Of a stretch of 64,000 bases of DNA, positions 1 to 9,684 are shown piece after piece (position 1 is the first letter of the stretch; each line of letters opens with the position of its first letter). The stretch comes from Lepeophtheirus salmonis (lineage: Eukaryota > Arthropoda > Copepoda > Siphonostomatoida > Caligidae). The stretch spans positions 17,360,001-17,424,000 of the forward strand of contig NC_052138.2 in NCBI RefSeq assembly GCF_016086655.4, written 5' to 3'. The notes under the pieces were generated by a model, which saw nothing but the letters and a program-made list of their open reading frames with translations, searched no databases and was not told the origin of the DNA. A program made the position numbers and the translations under genes.

Positions 1-2455
1 TATGAGCATTAAAATAAGATTATATGCAGTAATCCTACAATGAATGAGAATTTAAAATAATTTATTTTTACACTATATAAAATCCTTATTAATTTGAATC
101 TATTTTTTTTCCTTCAATAATATGTAAAGTGTTAAGAGAAAATAGCCTTATGTTGTTGTTTTTTCCAATCAATACAAAGATGCAAACAGTTAGTATATAT
201 ACATATATACAAATTGTAGGTATTGTATATTTTGATTACTCGGGTTTTACATATATAGTGGAAATCCTGCTTTTAATTATTTCATAATATAAGTGAAATT
301 ATCTATACCACAAAAACATAGTCATTTTTTTTATAAGTTCCATATAATTTTTTGTTTGCAATTTCCTTATATAGTTAATATCGCGAAATTGATTGAAATC
401 AATAACCAGAACTAACACCAGAAAGAGGTGCTTTATAAGAGCACCGTGTCTGTCTTCCTCCACAAAATATTAACTCAACTGTTAGCTTGAGTAGACTCCC
501 GGTCGTACTGATATATTTTTTAACACATAAGATGTCCCTTTTATGATGTACAGATTACTTCACTTTATGGTTTTCTGTCATTTCCCCTCATGACATATAC
601 AACTTTTGTCTTTCCCTTGCAGAATTTACCCTATTAATTCATTTTTAAAAAAAAAATGTTAAATTAATATGAATTTAACATTTTTTAACGGGATTCCCGT
701 ATTTCCCCGGAAAATAAGAAACCCTAGTATACACTGAATGAAATTTACTATCGAATTCCTAAAGCCTATGGCTTAATGTAACATACTTACTCATATGTAC
801 ACATAAAAATAATATATTTTATTCTGCATATCTAAAACGTTATCATATATCGTGAATATTGTACAATAATGATGAAGAATTGGGTGTGTTAATGGAGTAG
901 AAATATATTTTTTTGTAGGTTGATCATTCTTTTCTTATTCAAAAGGCTCAAAAAATTGATGTACAGAGTGGTTCATATGTATTTGTAAAATTAAAAAAGA
1001 TCAATACCCAGAAACATTTGGCCTTACAAACAATGTATTTTATCTAAACATGCTCAAGAGACTCCACGTCATATAAGTAAGTGTACTTTACTCCTCATTG
1101 TAACTGCCTTTCGCCTTAATGAGGACATTCAATATCTTAAGAATAACATTACAGCTAGTACCATCATTATCCTATTATTCTTGAAGAGAGAAAATCTAAG
1201 TATAAATCAATCACTAGTGCATGGATGATGGGGAGTAACAAAGTGGATTTGTTCCGGAGTTATAAATGTAAAACCTTGTTGGACCCAGAGTAAATTTCAT
1301 GATCAACATCTGGGTAATTCCTGCCTTTGTTTTTACAAAATACAAATGGTTTTGTATTTATTTTCTTCATCTGATAGTTACCTATGTAATTAAACGGCAT
1401 GAACGCTAAACTTCTCTTCACCAATGCATTTTTCAAAGTGTCAGAATTACCATAATGATTTTTGGTTTCTTTTTTAGCAGGCTAGTCATATTTTCTATTA
1501 TTCTGTACATACATATCCAATATATATTAATTTGATGTATTTAATTAAAATGTTGTCGTTTATTTACAAAAAAAACCAACTTTTCACTCATATTATTAAA
1601 TTTTTCAGGATTTTTATAGTTGAATTGAATTTGTTACAAATGAGTTGTTTCGAAAATGCCTTGCAATTATCAGCTGAACATAAGCTAAAGTGTTTGCTGT
1701 TTGTTTATCAGTACAACCATTTTCGAGTTTTATTGTCTAAAACACATATATTTATATGTATATTGAATTCGTAAGGTTGTTGTGGTCCAAAACTTTGACA
1801 TACCGCCTGACCTAAATCTTAAAAACACGTCAGAAATGGACGCAAAAGCAGTCCCAAAGAACAATTTTTGCTAAATAAAGTCATCAGAGATCAATCAATC
1901 TACACTAACTTTTATTCTAATTTTCGTAGTTTTCCCTAATAATCTTTATTAATGGATCTGTATGCAAATACATCGGTTAAAATGACCATACATAAGATTG
2001 ACAGAAAATAAGCGTCTAATAGTTTGACACTACTATATAAAAAATATAATAGTACCTTTAGTATTCTTATGTCCGAAAATATTACTACACCGATAAATAA
2101 TACCTTCAAACATAGTTTTCAATATTTGATGGTCTGAGTTTTTAATAATCAATAAAGATTTATAAAAACAAAACAAAGAGAAGAGACATGCAGATATGTG
2201 TATTCTCATTTTCTACAAAAAAAATATTGCAAATAATATCAAATGATCCCTAATTAAAAACTATTTTGAAAATAGTATACAAGCTGGTCATAAAATATAA
2301 CTTCTGTAAATAGATACATATTTTAATATAAGGATTACTTTTCCGTCGAATCATGCATATCGTACCGATTAAATGTTCCATACTATACTGTACTAGCCCT
2401 AATAGTCACATAAAGTATATGTCAAATGTTATCCAAATATTATATTCTGTCTTTA
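1..2455. other. AT-rich stretch without a recognised gene
   Basis: No coding segment with family resemblance is visible. The longest ATG ORF (1532-1774, plus) is F/L/K-rich and typical of chance ORFs in AT-rich DNA. A short plus-strand reading at about 1795-1865 contains PPDLNL, faintly like the SPDLNP motif of Tc1 transposases, but it is too short to call. Confidence 0.6.
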
Positions 2456-2665
2456 TTGTTGTGTTAGTCCTAAATTATTCGGCCCAGTCCAGTCTTAGGA
2501 CTGGTCCTTAAGACCGTCGGACCGTTGGACTGTCAGAACTAGAACTGATTTAAAAAATGAAATAAAATGGAGTTATGTCATTAATGACCGAACTTTATCA
2601 GTTATAGCACTGATATGCAGTACTAAAATGGACGGGACTGCAGTTTTCAGTCCTAAATAAGGACT
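2456..2665 (+). repeat. GGACTGG-rich interspersed repeat, copy 1
   Basis: This segment matches the reverse complement of 21978-22235 along its length. Shared landmarks in order are GTCCAGTCTTAGGAC-like text, CTTAAGAC, a GGACTGTCAG block, TAGAACTGATT, and an AGTCC(T)AAATAAG end. The copies are clearly related but diverged by substitutions and small indels. It is a non-coding repeat of about 210-260 bp, rich in the hexamer GGACTG/CAGTCC. No target duplication or terminal inverted repeat was resolved, so its class is unknown. Confidence 0.7.
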
Positions 2666-2989
2666 GAGTGATGCTCCCGGTTTGAATCGCTCTTTGCTAA
2701 TTATAATTTAGTTTTTTTTATGTGTCTCCGATTGAGAAGGAGCGCGCTCATTAATTGTAAAAACGAGTGAGAACACTACCACAAAATGGAGGTTTGAGAA
2801 CTGAAGTGTGAGCGAACTCGTGATTCCTTGAGTAGCACTAATGCCTTGTCTCTGCGTGAGGAAATACTTAGAGATGTGAATATTTTCTTAAATTTGGGGT
2901 GAGCATAAAAGTTAAAAAAAAGTATACATTTATTTGGAACATATTAAGGTTCTTTTTAATTACTCTTCCATATTTTGAATTATCTAACA
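2666..2989. other. spacer, ends with left 8-bp target duplication of the hAT-like element
   Basis: No gene. It contains the palindrome GAGCGCGCTC near 2740. Bases 2982-2989 (ATCTAACA) match 6325-6332 (GTCTAACG) at six of eight positions, as expected for an old hAT target-site duplication. Confidence 0.5.
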
Positions 2990-3527
2990 CAGGTTGGTTC
3001 CCAACCTGTGGTTCGCAATCCCAACTGAGGTTGCCTAAGGCCTACTAAAAAGTTTTTTGTTTGACACCAATTGTCCTTGTGTTGTATTCTCGTGTTAATA
3101 TACTTATAATAGTTAACTACACTAAAATTTATTAAGTAAAATTTCTTTTTTCTTATGATTAATCGAGAGACAAGCATTGAGAAAACCATATATAGTGATA
3201 AATTTTAAAAATATGGATTTATTTTCATATTCGAAGCAGGAATTTAAAAGCCAAAATGTGTCATTTGCAACTAAATTAAGTCAGCCGAATCGATTAAGTC
3301 AAACAAAATGAACATCTATTTTAAAATTCAACATCCTAACCTTTTGGGCAAGGATCTCCAGTATTAAAAAAAAGCTAATGGTGTCAGAAAAAAAAAAAAT
3401 AGGCTAGATTTTTTGGCTAATAGATTAGCTCCAAAAATGCAGTGAAGAATGATCAACCCAACTAATTTTATCCTTGGGTTAAATTGCAAATTGGCAAATG
3501 TTATCAAGGGATTGAGGCATCAAAAAG

Positions 3528-3532
3528 GTTGG
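3528..3532. repeat. 5-bp target-site duplication GTTGG, left
   Basis: GTTGG directly precedes the LTR start TGTGAGG; the same GTTGG directly follows the right LTR at 6311-6315. A 5-bp duplication is the size made by Gypsy-type integrases. Confidence 0.85.
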
Positions 3533-3652
3533 TGTGAGGTCATCACACATAAAAAGAATAAAACCTCTATGTATATAACGTTAGAATATATAGAATACAT
3601 TTATAATTACATCATATATTAATAAAAAAAGTTGTAAGTTGATAACTCAAAA
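3533..3652 (+). repeat. left LTR
   Basis: Starts TGTGAGGTCATCACA and ends with TTGATAACTCAAAA, where the right copy ends CTCAACA, so the terminal CA has mutated. It aligns with 6178-6310 including the shared blocks AAACCTCTATGTATATAA-like and GTAAGTTGATAACTCAA. It is about 13 bp shorter than the right LTR. Confidence 0.85.
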
Positions 3653-3690
3653 TAGCGTAGGCAAAAAATAAAGTGCCTAATTCACGTATT

Positions 3691-3723
3691 AAGTGCCTGT
3701 AACTCGTCAAGTTACAGGCACTT
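3691..3723 (+). other. perfect 14-bp hairpin in the LTR element leader
   Basis: AAGTGCCTGTAACT, loop CGTCA, then AGTTACAGGCACTT: a perfect 14-bp stem with a 5-nt loop. It lies between the left LTR and the first gag-frame ATG at 3733. That is where packaging or dimerisation structures sit in LTR-element RNA, but the role is inference. Confidence 0.7.
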
Positions 3724-3732
3724 AAGAACTTT

Positions 3733-4314
3733 ATGGGAGGAATGAAGTCATTGATATTCGAGGAAAGAACCAAAGATAGGATGAAGAAAGTCCAATTCAT
3801 TATGTCCAAAGTCGAGGATACTTTACAAGAAATAAAGAAGAGATTCAACTCTCAGTTAGAATGGGATGAAGAGGAGACCAAGACTGAGGAGATTATTCTT
3901 GAAGAGGTCACTGAAACAGTCGAGAAATTATGGCTATCCATCCTAAAACTTCCATAAAACCAACCAAAAAGAAACCTCCCTGACATCCAAGAAGTAAAAA
4001 CTTCAAAAATAAATAATGATTTGAAGCCAGAGAGACTCAAGAAAGACTCGACACTGGTGGAATTCAGATCATGGCGGACAAGTTCCGAGTTCTATAGGCT
4101 GGGACAAATGAGCAAAGCGGAGCAACAGGGTTATATAAAAAGTTGTCTAGATTTAAAATTACATAGTATGTTATCTTTCACCACAACTTCAGACACTCCA
4201 ATAACGGGCATCAGTGGATATTTAGATGAAATATACAAACAAAATCAAGCAATTTCCATCCTAACGCGATGGTATTGCTTCTTTCAATGTCATCAAAAGC
4301 AGGAAGAAAAGTAA
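3733..4314 (+). pseudogene. gag-like polyprotein, N-terminal and capsid-like part
   Basis: Frame 1 reads from the ATG at 3733 (MGGMKSLIFEERTKDRM) to a TAA at 3955-3957, then continues in the same frame from about 4021 to a TAA near 4312. The first 74 residues are charged and coiled-coil-like (K/E-rich, with VEDTLQEIKKRF). The second part carries FRSWRTSSEFYRL, followed by about 30 residues and then ISGYLDEIYKQNQAI. This layout resembles gag proteins of invertebrate Gypsy elements (a VEFxxWRxxWxxY-like start, then a helix beginning DDxLDxI). It sits after the left LTR and leader hairpin and before the nucleocapsid knuckles. The in-frame stop and the loss of the segment after 4314 make it non-functional. 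Gag identity rests on position and general composition. Confidence 0.6.
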
Positions 4315-4498
4315 TCAGACTAGCATCTCCGTCTTAGACTACAGGGCCAAGAAGCAGAGTTCCGCAGTATCGATGAAGACTATTTGTGCACCCTAATTAT
4401 TACCAGTACAAATTATAGACGTCTACGTGAAGAGTTTCTCTTTCAAAGTAACTAGAACAAGAAAAAGCTTATCCAGGTAGCCATGGTGAGGTTCATCT

Positions 4499-4745
4499 AT
4501 GGAGGAAAAAATAAAAGATGAAAAACAAGGAGATGTTGCATCTCTATCTACTTACAAAGATAGACCACGACAACAACAAAAATCAGACCGCAACCTAGAA
4601 GATTTATCATCAAGGAAACTTAAATGTAAATGCCATAGACGTGGAAAGTCAAATAAATCACATCGACCTTTTGAATGTCCTGCTAAAAGTGAGATGCAAA
4701 AAGAAGTGTCATTTAGAGAAAATGTGCTTACTTGATGCAAAAATC
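4499..4745 (+). pseudogene. gag nucleocapsid zinc-knuckle region
   Basis: A basic, Q/K/R-rich stretch is followed by two degenerate knuckle-like clusters. The first is CKCHRRGKSNKSHRPFECP, with spacing C-x-C-x9-H-x4-C. The second, in a shifted frame, is CKKKCHLEKMC. Retroelement nucleocapsids carry CCHC knuckles just before the protease, and here the protease motif follows about 140 bp downstream. The first Cys pair has one residue between the cysteines instead of two, so the knuckle is damaged or diverged. The frame change between the two clusters is another sign of decay. Confidence 0.6.
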
Positions 4746-4859
4746 TCCAATGCAGAGCAAGACCAAGCCAATCAAAAAGTCGACAATCCGAGTGAAAACT
4801 TTATCCATCGATAACGTCACTCCATATCTCGAGGCTGAAGTTTATCCAAGGCCAAGACA

Positions 4860-5102
4860 ACCTTTTACCACGAAAGCTCTGCTGATACAGGAGCTACTGA
4901 GTTTCTTATTTCACACGACTTGGTATTGGATTACAATATCGAAATAAACTCAACTAAAAGACAGTCCATTACAGCAGCGAACAATTCAAGCTTGAGATGC
5001 ATAGGCGCCGTCTGTCTTCGTATCAAAATTGGAGAAGTCTCTGAAACAGACATCACGGCATACGCTACTCCAGATCTACAAGATGAATTAATTGTGTCAT
5101 GA
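4860..5102 (+). pseudogene. retropepsin-like aspartic protease domain
   Basis: The frame holding 4884-4898 reads ADTGATEFLISHDLV, the catalytic D-T-G-A loop of retroviral-type aspartic proteases. It is followed by a short beta-rich segment (SITAANNSSLRCIGAVCLRI) in which AANN..L.C.G resembles the flap and second-half pattern (A..G..L...G) of Gypsy proteases. The frame stays open to a TGA at 5100-5102. Its role in an intact element would be to cleave the Gag-Pol polyprotein. It lies right after the nucleocapsid knuckles as expected. Immediately downstream, where reverse transcriptase should begin, sequence jumps to integrase, so the deletion breakpoint lies about 5110-5210. Confidence 0.8.
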
Positions 5103-5204
5103 TATGGTCTACAAAAACTGAGGATTATATCTGAATCTTTTCCTCAAGTCATTCAAGGCTCTCCAAATGAATCTATCATCCGTAAGACAGTAACGACGAC
5201 GGGG

Positions 5205-5835
5205 AATACATCTTTCCAAAATATAAAAAGAGAAGTACCTGTAATGTCCAATGAAATTAAACAGTTGATATTAAACTGTAATTCATGCCAAGAGCTAGGC
5301 CTTTCATTACCTATAGAATCACTACAACAATCTTCTGCGTGAAGGACCTTCAAATCCGTTTCTTTCGACCTAAGGAAGTTCAACGGAGAAACCCATCTTG
5401 TCGTCGTGGACTGCTTTTCAGGGTGGCTTCTCATAAGTCGAAAGACGTCAACTAAGTCAGTCACTGATATAATGTTAACGTAGATTGAAGATTGGGGGCT
5501 TCTAATTTATATTCGAACTGAGGATAAACCACAATTCCGGAGGGAATTTGGTGACTTCTGCAAAGATTTATGCATTACACATGATCTGGCATTCCCATAC
5601 TCACCCCGATCCAACGGGCATACAGAGGCTGTCGTTAAATCCATGAAGATGATCCTAAAAAAATATTATGACTGGGTTTCATTTCGTTCATCACTCCTGA
5701 AAGGGAGAAATACACCAAGATCTGACAGACTCAGTCCAGCCCAACCAAGAACTCGGGTCCCAGCATTGCCCCATTGTCTAGACTCGCATGTCACCTTCCG
5801 ATTTTAAGAGGGCGAGATAGATAAAGAGAGAGAAA
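5205..5835 (+). pseudogene. integrase remnant (zinc-binding and DDE core)
   Basis: Plus-strand frames give LILNCNSCQELGL near 5268-5305, the CxxC half of the HHCC zinc-binding domain. Then comes SFDLRKFNGETHLVVVDCF (first catalytic Asp in FDL, second strand VVVD). Next is TEDKPQFRREF (the D-x-G-x-Q-F motif with Gly lost) and finally YSPRSNGHTEAVVKSMK, which holds the catalytic Glu in NGHTE. I count 33 residues between the second Asp and the Glu, against the usual 35; two small losses explain the difference. A TAG interrupts the core near 5481, and there is a further TGA near 5339. An intact protein would insert element cDNA into chromosomes. Position after the protease with no RT between them is abnormal. 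Confidence 0.85.
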
Positions 5836-6167
5836 GACCCAAAATACTACGAACAAATCGAAACCCTCCCATTCCTGGAGATCACGTTAGGATCCAAAAT
5901 ACCAACACAAAGATGTAGGATACACGTGGAGTAATTACAAACACTCGGGAAGATAGAAGATCCTATTTTGTTCATTTAGAAGGAAAAAAATTATACATAA
6001 TAGGAGCTTCCTAAAAACGTATCAATCCGAAAGTCCTCAAAAACTACTTGCATAATATTAGTATTGCATAATTATCTGTCAGTGTTGTATATTAGTATTG
6101 TATTGTTTTCTGAAGTATATTAATATTATGTGTTAGTTATGTTAATATATTATGGTATTTGTCGTCT

Positions 6168-6177
6168 AGAGGGGAGA
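6168..6177 (+). other. polypurine tract
   Basis: AGAGGGGAGA lies immediately upstream of the right LTR start TGTGAGG, the usual position of the plus-strand primer. Confidence 0.7.
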
Positions 6178-6310
6178 TGTGAGGTTATCACATTTAAAGA
6201 TTAAACCTGTATGTATATAATATTAGAATGTATCTTTGTATAGAATATATTTATACTAGTATAAATGGAATCTTCTATCAATAGAAACGTCGTAAGTTGA
6301 TAACTCAACA
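6178..6310 (+). repeat. right LTR
   Basis: Starts TGTGAGGTTATCACA and ends AACTCAACA, giving canonical TG...CA ends. It is followed at 6311-6315 by GTTGG, the second copy of the target duplication. Confidence 0.85.
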
Positions 6311-6324
6311 GTTGGGAACCACTG

Positions 6325-7814
6325 GTCTAACGTATCGGATAACAATGAACACTTATAATTAATAGTGGCATGTCGTCTCTCAATATCACATTATTTTTTA
6401 TGGCATTTATCAGATATTGCAATTTAGCCAGTATTCACATCCAAAGTTGTAATTAAAGTATCAGACTCCCAAAAAATATCTACTCATAATATTTAATAAA
6501 TTTTTGTAATTATAAATTTATGCTAATTTGTAAAATCATTAACAATTCGTAGTTTTTTATTATAAGTGCAGGAAAAGATAAAGTTACACTTTAAAAATGA
6601 AGGGTACCAACAAAAGCTTGATTTCTCAATTTTTTGAGAAAATAGATGTTAAAATAATAATCCTATTATGATTTAAAACTATTAAAAAGTATCATAATCT
6701 TTTTTGAATCTTTAGGAAAAGAAAACATTTATTCTTTTAGAAATAATACATGAACAGCATATACGATTTTGCAATTCAAATCAAAGATAAGAACAGTCAT
6801 AAATTCAGACAACTCATTAGAATAATGAGTTGTCTGCCAAAATATGTAAATGCTAAAATAACTCTCAATTGTTTTTGTCCTAAAAAATATTTAAAAAAGA
6901 AGGCGCTAATGTGTAAAAAAATTAGGTCGGGATATTTAATGAGCTCTGAAAAAATGCTCACTTCAAAAAACTAATTTATGTCTATCACCGTTTTTTTAGT
7001 ATTTGTTATTTTGTCTATTGTATAAATGACTAATTTATATTTACAAAATAAAAGTTTTGAATATAAACGTTCCCATGATTTTATTTTTTATTGTTTGTTG
7101 TTTAGGGGCGAAGGGTGTATTTCTGCTTAAAATAACCTTTCTTGAATTATTGCAATCATTTCTTCTATTGTTAATATTAAAAAACTTTTTAAAAGAAAGA
7201 TAATAATTACCAATATTGTTAAAAAAGTTAAATCACAAAACTAAATGCATTATTTTGTCATTGCAACTTTTATCTATGAATATATAGATAATTGTGAAAA
7301 ATCAACATTATTCATTATTTTGTATTTGCAAGTTTTATCTATTCATAAGTATTCGTGAAAGGTCAACAAGATTCATGTATTTAATTTTCTGTTATAAAGC
7401 AGCACCAAATTAACAATAATAAAATATAAAGGTGCCCTATAATTTTTATACACAACCGGCCAAAATACGAAAATAATTTATGTTAAATTCCGGACCAATA
7501 AAATATGTTTGTGCGATATAAGTAGTGTGCCCACTACACTAAGAACAACCTTTGACGTCATTAATAAATATGAGTATGAGTTTATTGTGGCAGAATTTTT
7601 CATAAATACATATAAATTTAAATATTGACAAATAAGAGTTGAAATAGGATAGAATGTTACTAGTCCCAGCGGTTTCATATGGTGCTCCACCGCGTAAAGC
7701 AATATTGAATTTCGACATTTTTTTTATTAAGCGGCTATTCCTTGAAAAAGTGCAACATAGAGAAAAATAAATAGTTAGGCCAGAGAATGCAAACCTTTTT
7801 TAATTCAAAACTTA
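6325..7814. other. AT-rich stretch, no gene; hairpin and short tandem duplication
   Basis: No coding segment is recognised. Notable local structures are a perfect hairpin at 6808-6834 (GACAACTCATT, 5-nt loop, AATGAGTTGTC) and a diverged tandem duplication at 7243-7376. ORFs 6750-6974 (plus) and 7478-7702 (minus) show no family features. Confidence 0.5.
7243..7376. repeat. tandem duplication, about 68-bp unit, two copies
   Basis: Both copies share CATTATTTTGT, TTGCAA(C/G)TTTTATCTAT, then GTGAAA(A/G)(A/G)TCAACA. They are diverged in the middle. Origin unknown. Confidence 0.6.
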
Positions 7815-8640
7815 GTATACAGGCCCCTCCGTCTAAAATGCAACACCTTTTTAAATAGTGCCTCTTCTTCCTATATGTTATTTTTCTGTGTTTAAACCTG
7901 TCAACTTAATGTCTAAAGAAACTGTAAATAAAAAATAAGCAAAGTCAACAAAAAAATAAGAGCGTCAAAATACAAACATGGAGCAACGCAGAACTGAAAT
8001 TCTGTAGGCATCTGTGCATAGAAAATCGCCATCAGAGATTGTTTTTAACAGATCTACTGTATAATGGGTGACACCAAGGACACACCCAAAGGTCCAAATC
8101 AAGGTTAAACATTTCAAAATAGTTGTTTAATGCAGTTAAAGACAATATGGAAGTTAGAAGAGGTAAAGGGACCGTCAATATTCTTGTTTGTGAATTTGAT
8201 TACAGGCTGACCATCATTCACTGCTTGGTGAAGCAAGACGGAAGCCGTAATACCTACAAGATAACTCCTAGTCAGGATTTTAAGCCTTTGTATCCAGTAA
8301 AGCAACCCGGTGCAAAATTCTCCTCATTCTCCAGCTATAGAAAAATACTCTTGGCCTCCCCACAGCCCGCCTTTTTTCCCTTGTTATTTTTAGGGAACCT
8401 TTAGGGGAAGCTTTCCGGAGTCCAATAAACGAACAAGGAACTAACTGAAACCACCATCATCGCTACTTGAGCCAATCTAGAGCCAAGCATTGTAATGAAC
8501 TGCTGTGCAAAGTTCCGTACCAGTCTGTATCTGGTCATTATGAAAAATGCAGAATACATTTTTTCATGATATGGATAAGATCATAGTTTGTTCCTATTGA
8601 AGTGCAAGATCATGTATTCTGCTACACAATTAGTCAAAAA
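7815..8640 (+). mobile_element. decayed Tc1-like transposon
   Basis: A possible left TIR starts TACAGGCCCCTCCGTC at about 7815. From 7978 the plus strand reads MEQRRTEIL, a stop, ASVHRKSPSEIVFNRSTV. This is the start of a Tc1/mariner helix-turn-helix domain (basic first helix, then S-P-S-E/D-I, ending near STV). After unrecognised sequence, about 8430-8560 reads ANLEPSIVMNCCAKFRTSL and then YLVIMKNAEYIF. That parallels the C-terminal end of Tc1-like transposases (helix with C..FR.RL, then a final AEGGYIE-like tail). The catalytic DDE core is missing. No convincing right TIR was found, so the right border is approximate. Confidence 0.55.
7978..8575 (+). pseudogene. Tc1-like transposase fragments, N- and C-terminal ends only
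   Basis: The N-terminal helix-turn-helix motif starts at the ATG 7978 and is cut by a TAG after nine codons. The C-terminal FRTSL...AEYIF tail lies near 8510-8560 in another frame. The ORF 8123-8404 between them (93 aa) has no transposase motif I recognise, so it may be foreign or heavily decayed sequence. An intact protein of this family would bind the TIRs through the N-terminal HTH and cut with three acidic residues, none of which is visible here. Confidence 0.5.
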
Positions 8641-9088
8641 GTCACATATAATTTTGACAGTCAGTACAATTCGAACTCAACTTAAAACATGAATTGTAAA
8701 AATTTGCAATGTAATGACAATTTCTTTTATCTAAAACTCTGATGTGTATATACCTAGCAATTAGGTATATCATTCAATTCAATTTTAAATATATTAAATT
8801 TGTGAAAAAATATTTGATTATCATTTACGCATAAGTAACCTTTTGCAAAAAAAAAAAAAAATACCAAACCAGTTTCGTTTATCTAAAGAAGCTAAAATTT
8901 GCTCGCCCAGATGTAAAACTGATTAAATATGAGTCATATTTACTCCTCTTAGGTCAACTTTAAAAAATAATTTTATTTCACGGATAACACCTATGCAAAA
9001 AATATCTTATTTGCATGATTTTTATGTGTCTTATTATTGTTTTTACTCTGCACAACACAATACTACATATTAAAAAAATCATATTTAT
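8641..9088. other. AT-rich spacer, nothing recognised
   Basis: If the minus-strand gene candidate at 9089-9644 is real, its next exon or 3' UTR could lie here, but I found no convincing donor/acceptor pair or coding block. Confidence 0.4.
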
Positions 9089-9274
9089 TTAAATGATAAG
9101 TTTGAAAAATGTTTTTAATACTAAGTTGAAATGAAAGACTTCGAAGGTCACGTCAAACTTGGTGTAAAACGTTCCAAAGATTGTTGGCGTGTCTCGACGA
9201 AGCCTCTTTGAGACACAACAGTAATCAATGCTAATCTTGATGTCATCATTTTGGACAAACCTTCTATTTTCCAA
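9089..9274 (-). CDS. candidate exon, MATH (TRAF-C)-like domain end
   Basis: Minus strand, after the acceptor TTCTTTGCAG (AG at 9276-9275), the frame reads LENRRFVQNDDIKISIDYCC and stays open for 61 codons to a TAA at 9089-9091. The LEN-x2-F/Y-V-x-N/D-D-x-I-x-I-x-I-D pattern resembles the last strands of MATH domains in TRAF proteins (LEN..YI.DDTIFIK..VD). It pairs with the segment at 9466-9644 through a 191-bp intron with matching phase 0. The last 15 residues (VLKTFFKLII) look like read-through intron or UTR, so the true exon may end earlier, for example at the GT of TTAGTATTA. If real, it is a host adaptor or MATH-family protein; a processed or broken copy is equally possible. Function beyond the fold is not claimed. 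Confidence 0.4.
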   Translation of the reverse strand: MENRRFVQNDDIKISIDYCCVSKRLRRDTPTIFGTFYTKFDVTFEVFHFNLVLKTFFKLII

Positions 9275-9465
9275 CTGCAAAGAAGTTTCATGGTTAAGAG
9301 TTATCCAATGATAAGTATTATTAATTAAAATTAAACATTTGATTCAGTAGTTAGTTTGAATTTTAAAATAAATTGATACTTGAAAAGCAAAATGAAAAAG
9401 CTTTCACTTTATAAAAATGTTAAAATTCCCAGTTTTAATTGCATTTATAGACAATCAAGCGTTAC
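9275..9465 (-). other. candidate 191-bp intron
   Basis: Minus-strand GTAACG...TTCTTTGCAG with CTTAAC about 20 bp before the acceptor. It joins two phase-0 open segments whose combined reading resembles one domain. Confidence 0.4.
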
Positions 9466-9644
9466 TTTCGACACCAACCCCTTCCGGTGTTTAGAAAGGA
9501 CATTTTTTTTTTGCTGCCGTTCGTCTGGGACAAATGAATCTTCTGAGAGCAATTCTCTCATGAATGAATCATATGGAGATTGATGCTTATCCATAAGCCA
9601 AATAAATTTAATCGTGTCGAAGGTTCGAAAATAAGAAGATCCGA
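9466..9644 (-). CDS. candidate exon upstream of 9274, TRAF/MATH-like
   Basis: Minus strand, after an acceptor-like CTCTTTGATCAG (AG at 9646-9645), 59 codons stay open: GSSYFRTFDTIKFIWLMDKH, a middle part with SEDSFVPDERQQ, then KHRKGLVSK. The segment ends at a donor-like AAA|GTAACG (GT at 9465-9464). The order IKFIWLMD, then SFVPDE about 20 residues later, then LV..LEN matches the MATH layout VTFMLLDQ, F.PDP, FV...LEN. Without the splice, the frame runs only six more codons to TAA at 9445. A branch-like CTTAAC lies about 20 bp before the downstream acceptor. Immediately upstream on this strand is a repeat (9685-10045), so the preceding exon was not found. Both exons lack ATG or cloverleaf evidence; expression is untested. 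Confidence 0.4.
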
Positions 9645-9684
9645 CTGATCAAAGAGGTACATCCTTATACAAAATCGAAAATTC

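Larger units (their letters stand above)
3533..6310 (+). mobile_element. Gypsy-like LTR retrotransposon, internally deleted (no reverse transcriptase)
   Basis: The element is 2778 bp, bounded by short LTRs of about 120 and 133 bp and a perfect GTTGG duplication. The internal region reads gag-like, nucleocapsid knuckles, aspartic protease, then integrase, all on the plus strand in several frames with stop codons. Only about 100 bp separate the protease from the integrase zinc-binding segment, so the reverse transcriptase/RNase H part (normally over 1.5 kb) is absent. A purine-rich tract (AGAGGGGAGA, 6168-6177) abuts the right LTR as expected for a polypurine tract. I saw no clear tRNA primer-binding site after the left LTR. 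Gag-PR-IN order with integrase last fits the Gypsy (Ty3) group. The LTRs have diverged, so the insertion is old and inactive. Confidence 0.85.
2990..6324. mobile_element. hAT-like non-autonomous element, split by an LTR retrotransposon
   Basis: The left end begins CAGGTTGGTTCCCAACC. The right end, read in reverse complement and with the nested LTR element removed, begins CAGTGGTTCCCAACC. This is the CAG-start, GGTTCCCAAC-type terminal inverted repeat usual for hAT MITEs. Flanking 8-bp duplications (2982-2989 and 6325-6332) agree at six of eight bases with a TCTAAC core. Without the nested element it is about 550 bp (2990-3532 plus 6316-6324) and has no transposase. The left TIR has a small internal addition relative to the right one. 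Confidence 0.7.

Noticed and set aside
1795..1865. PPDLNLKNTSEMDAKAV reading, faintly like SPDLNPLDF of Tc1 transposases
   Set aside because: Too short, lacks W/DF and any second motif or TIR nearby.
8123..8404. 93-codon ORF as a real gene
   Set aside because: It lies between two ends of a decayed Tc1-like transposase and has no recognised domain or start context.
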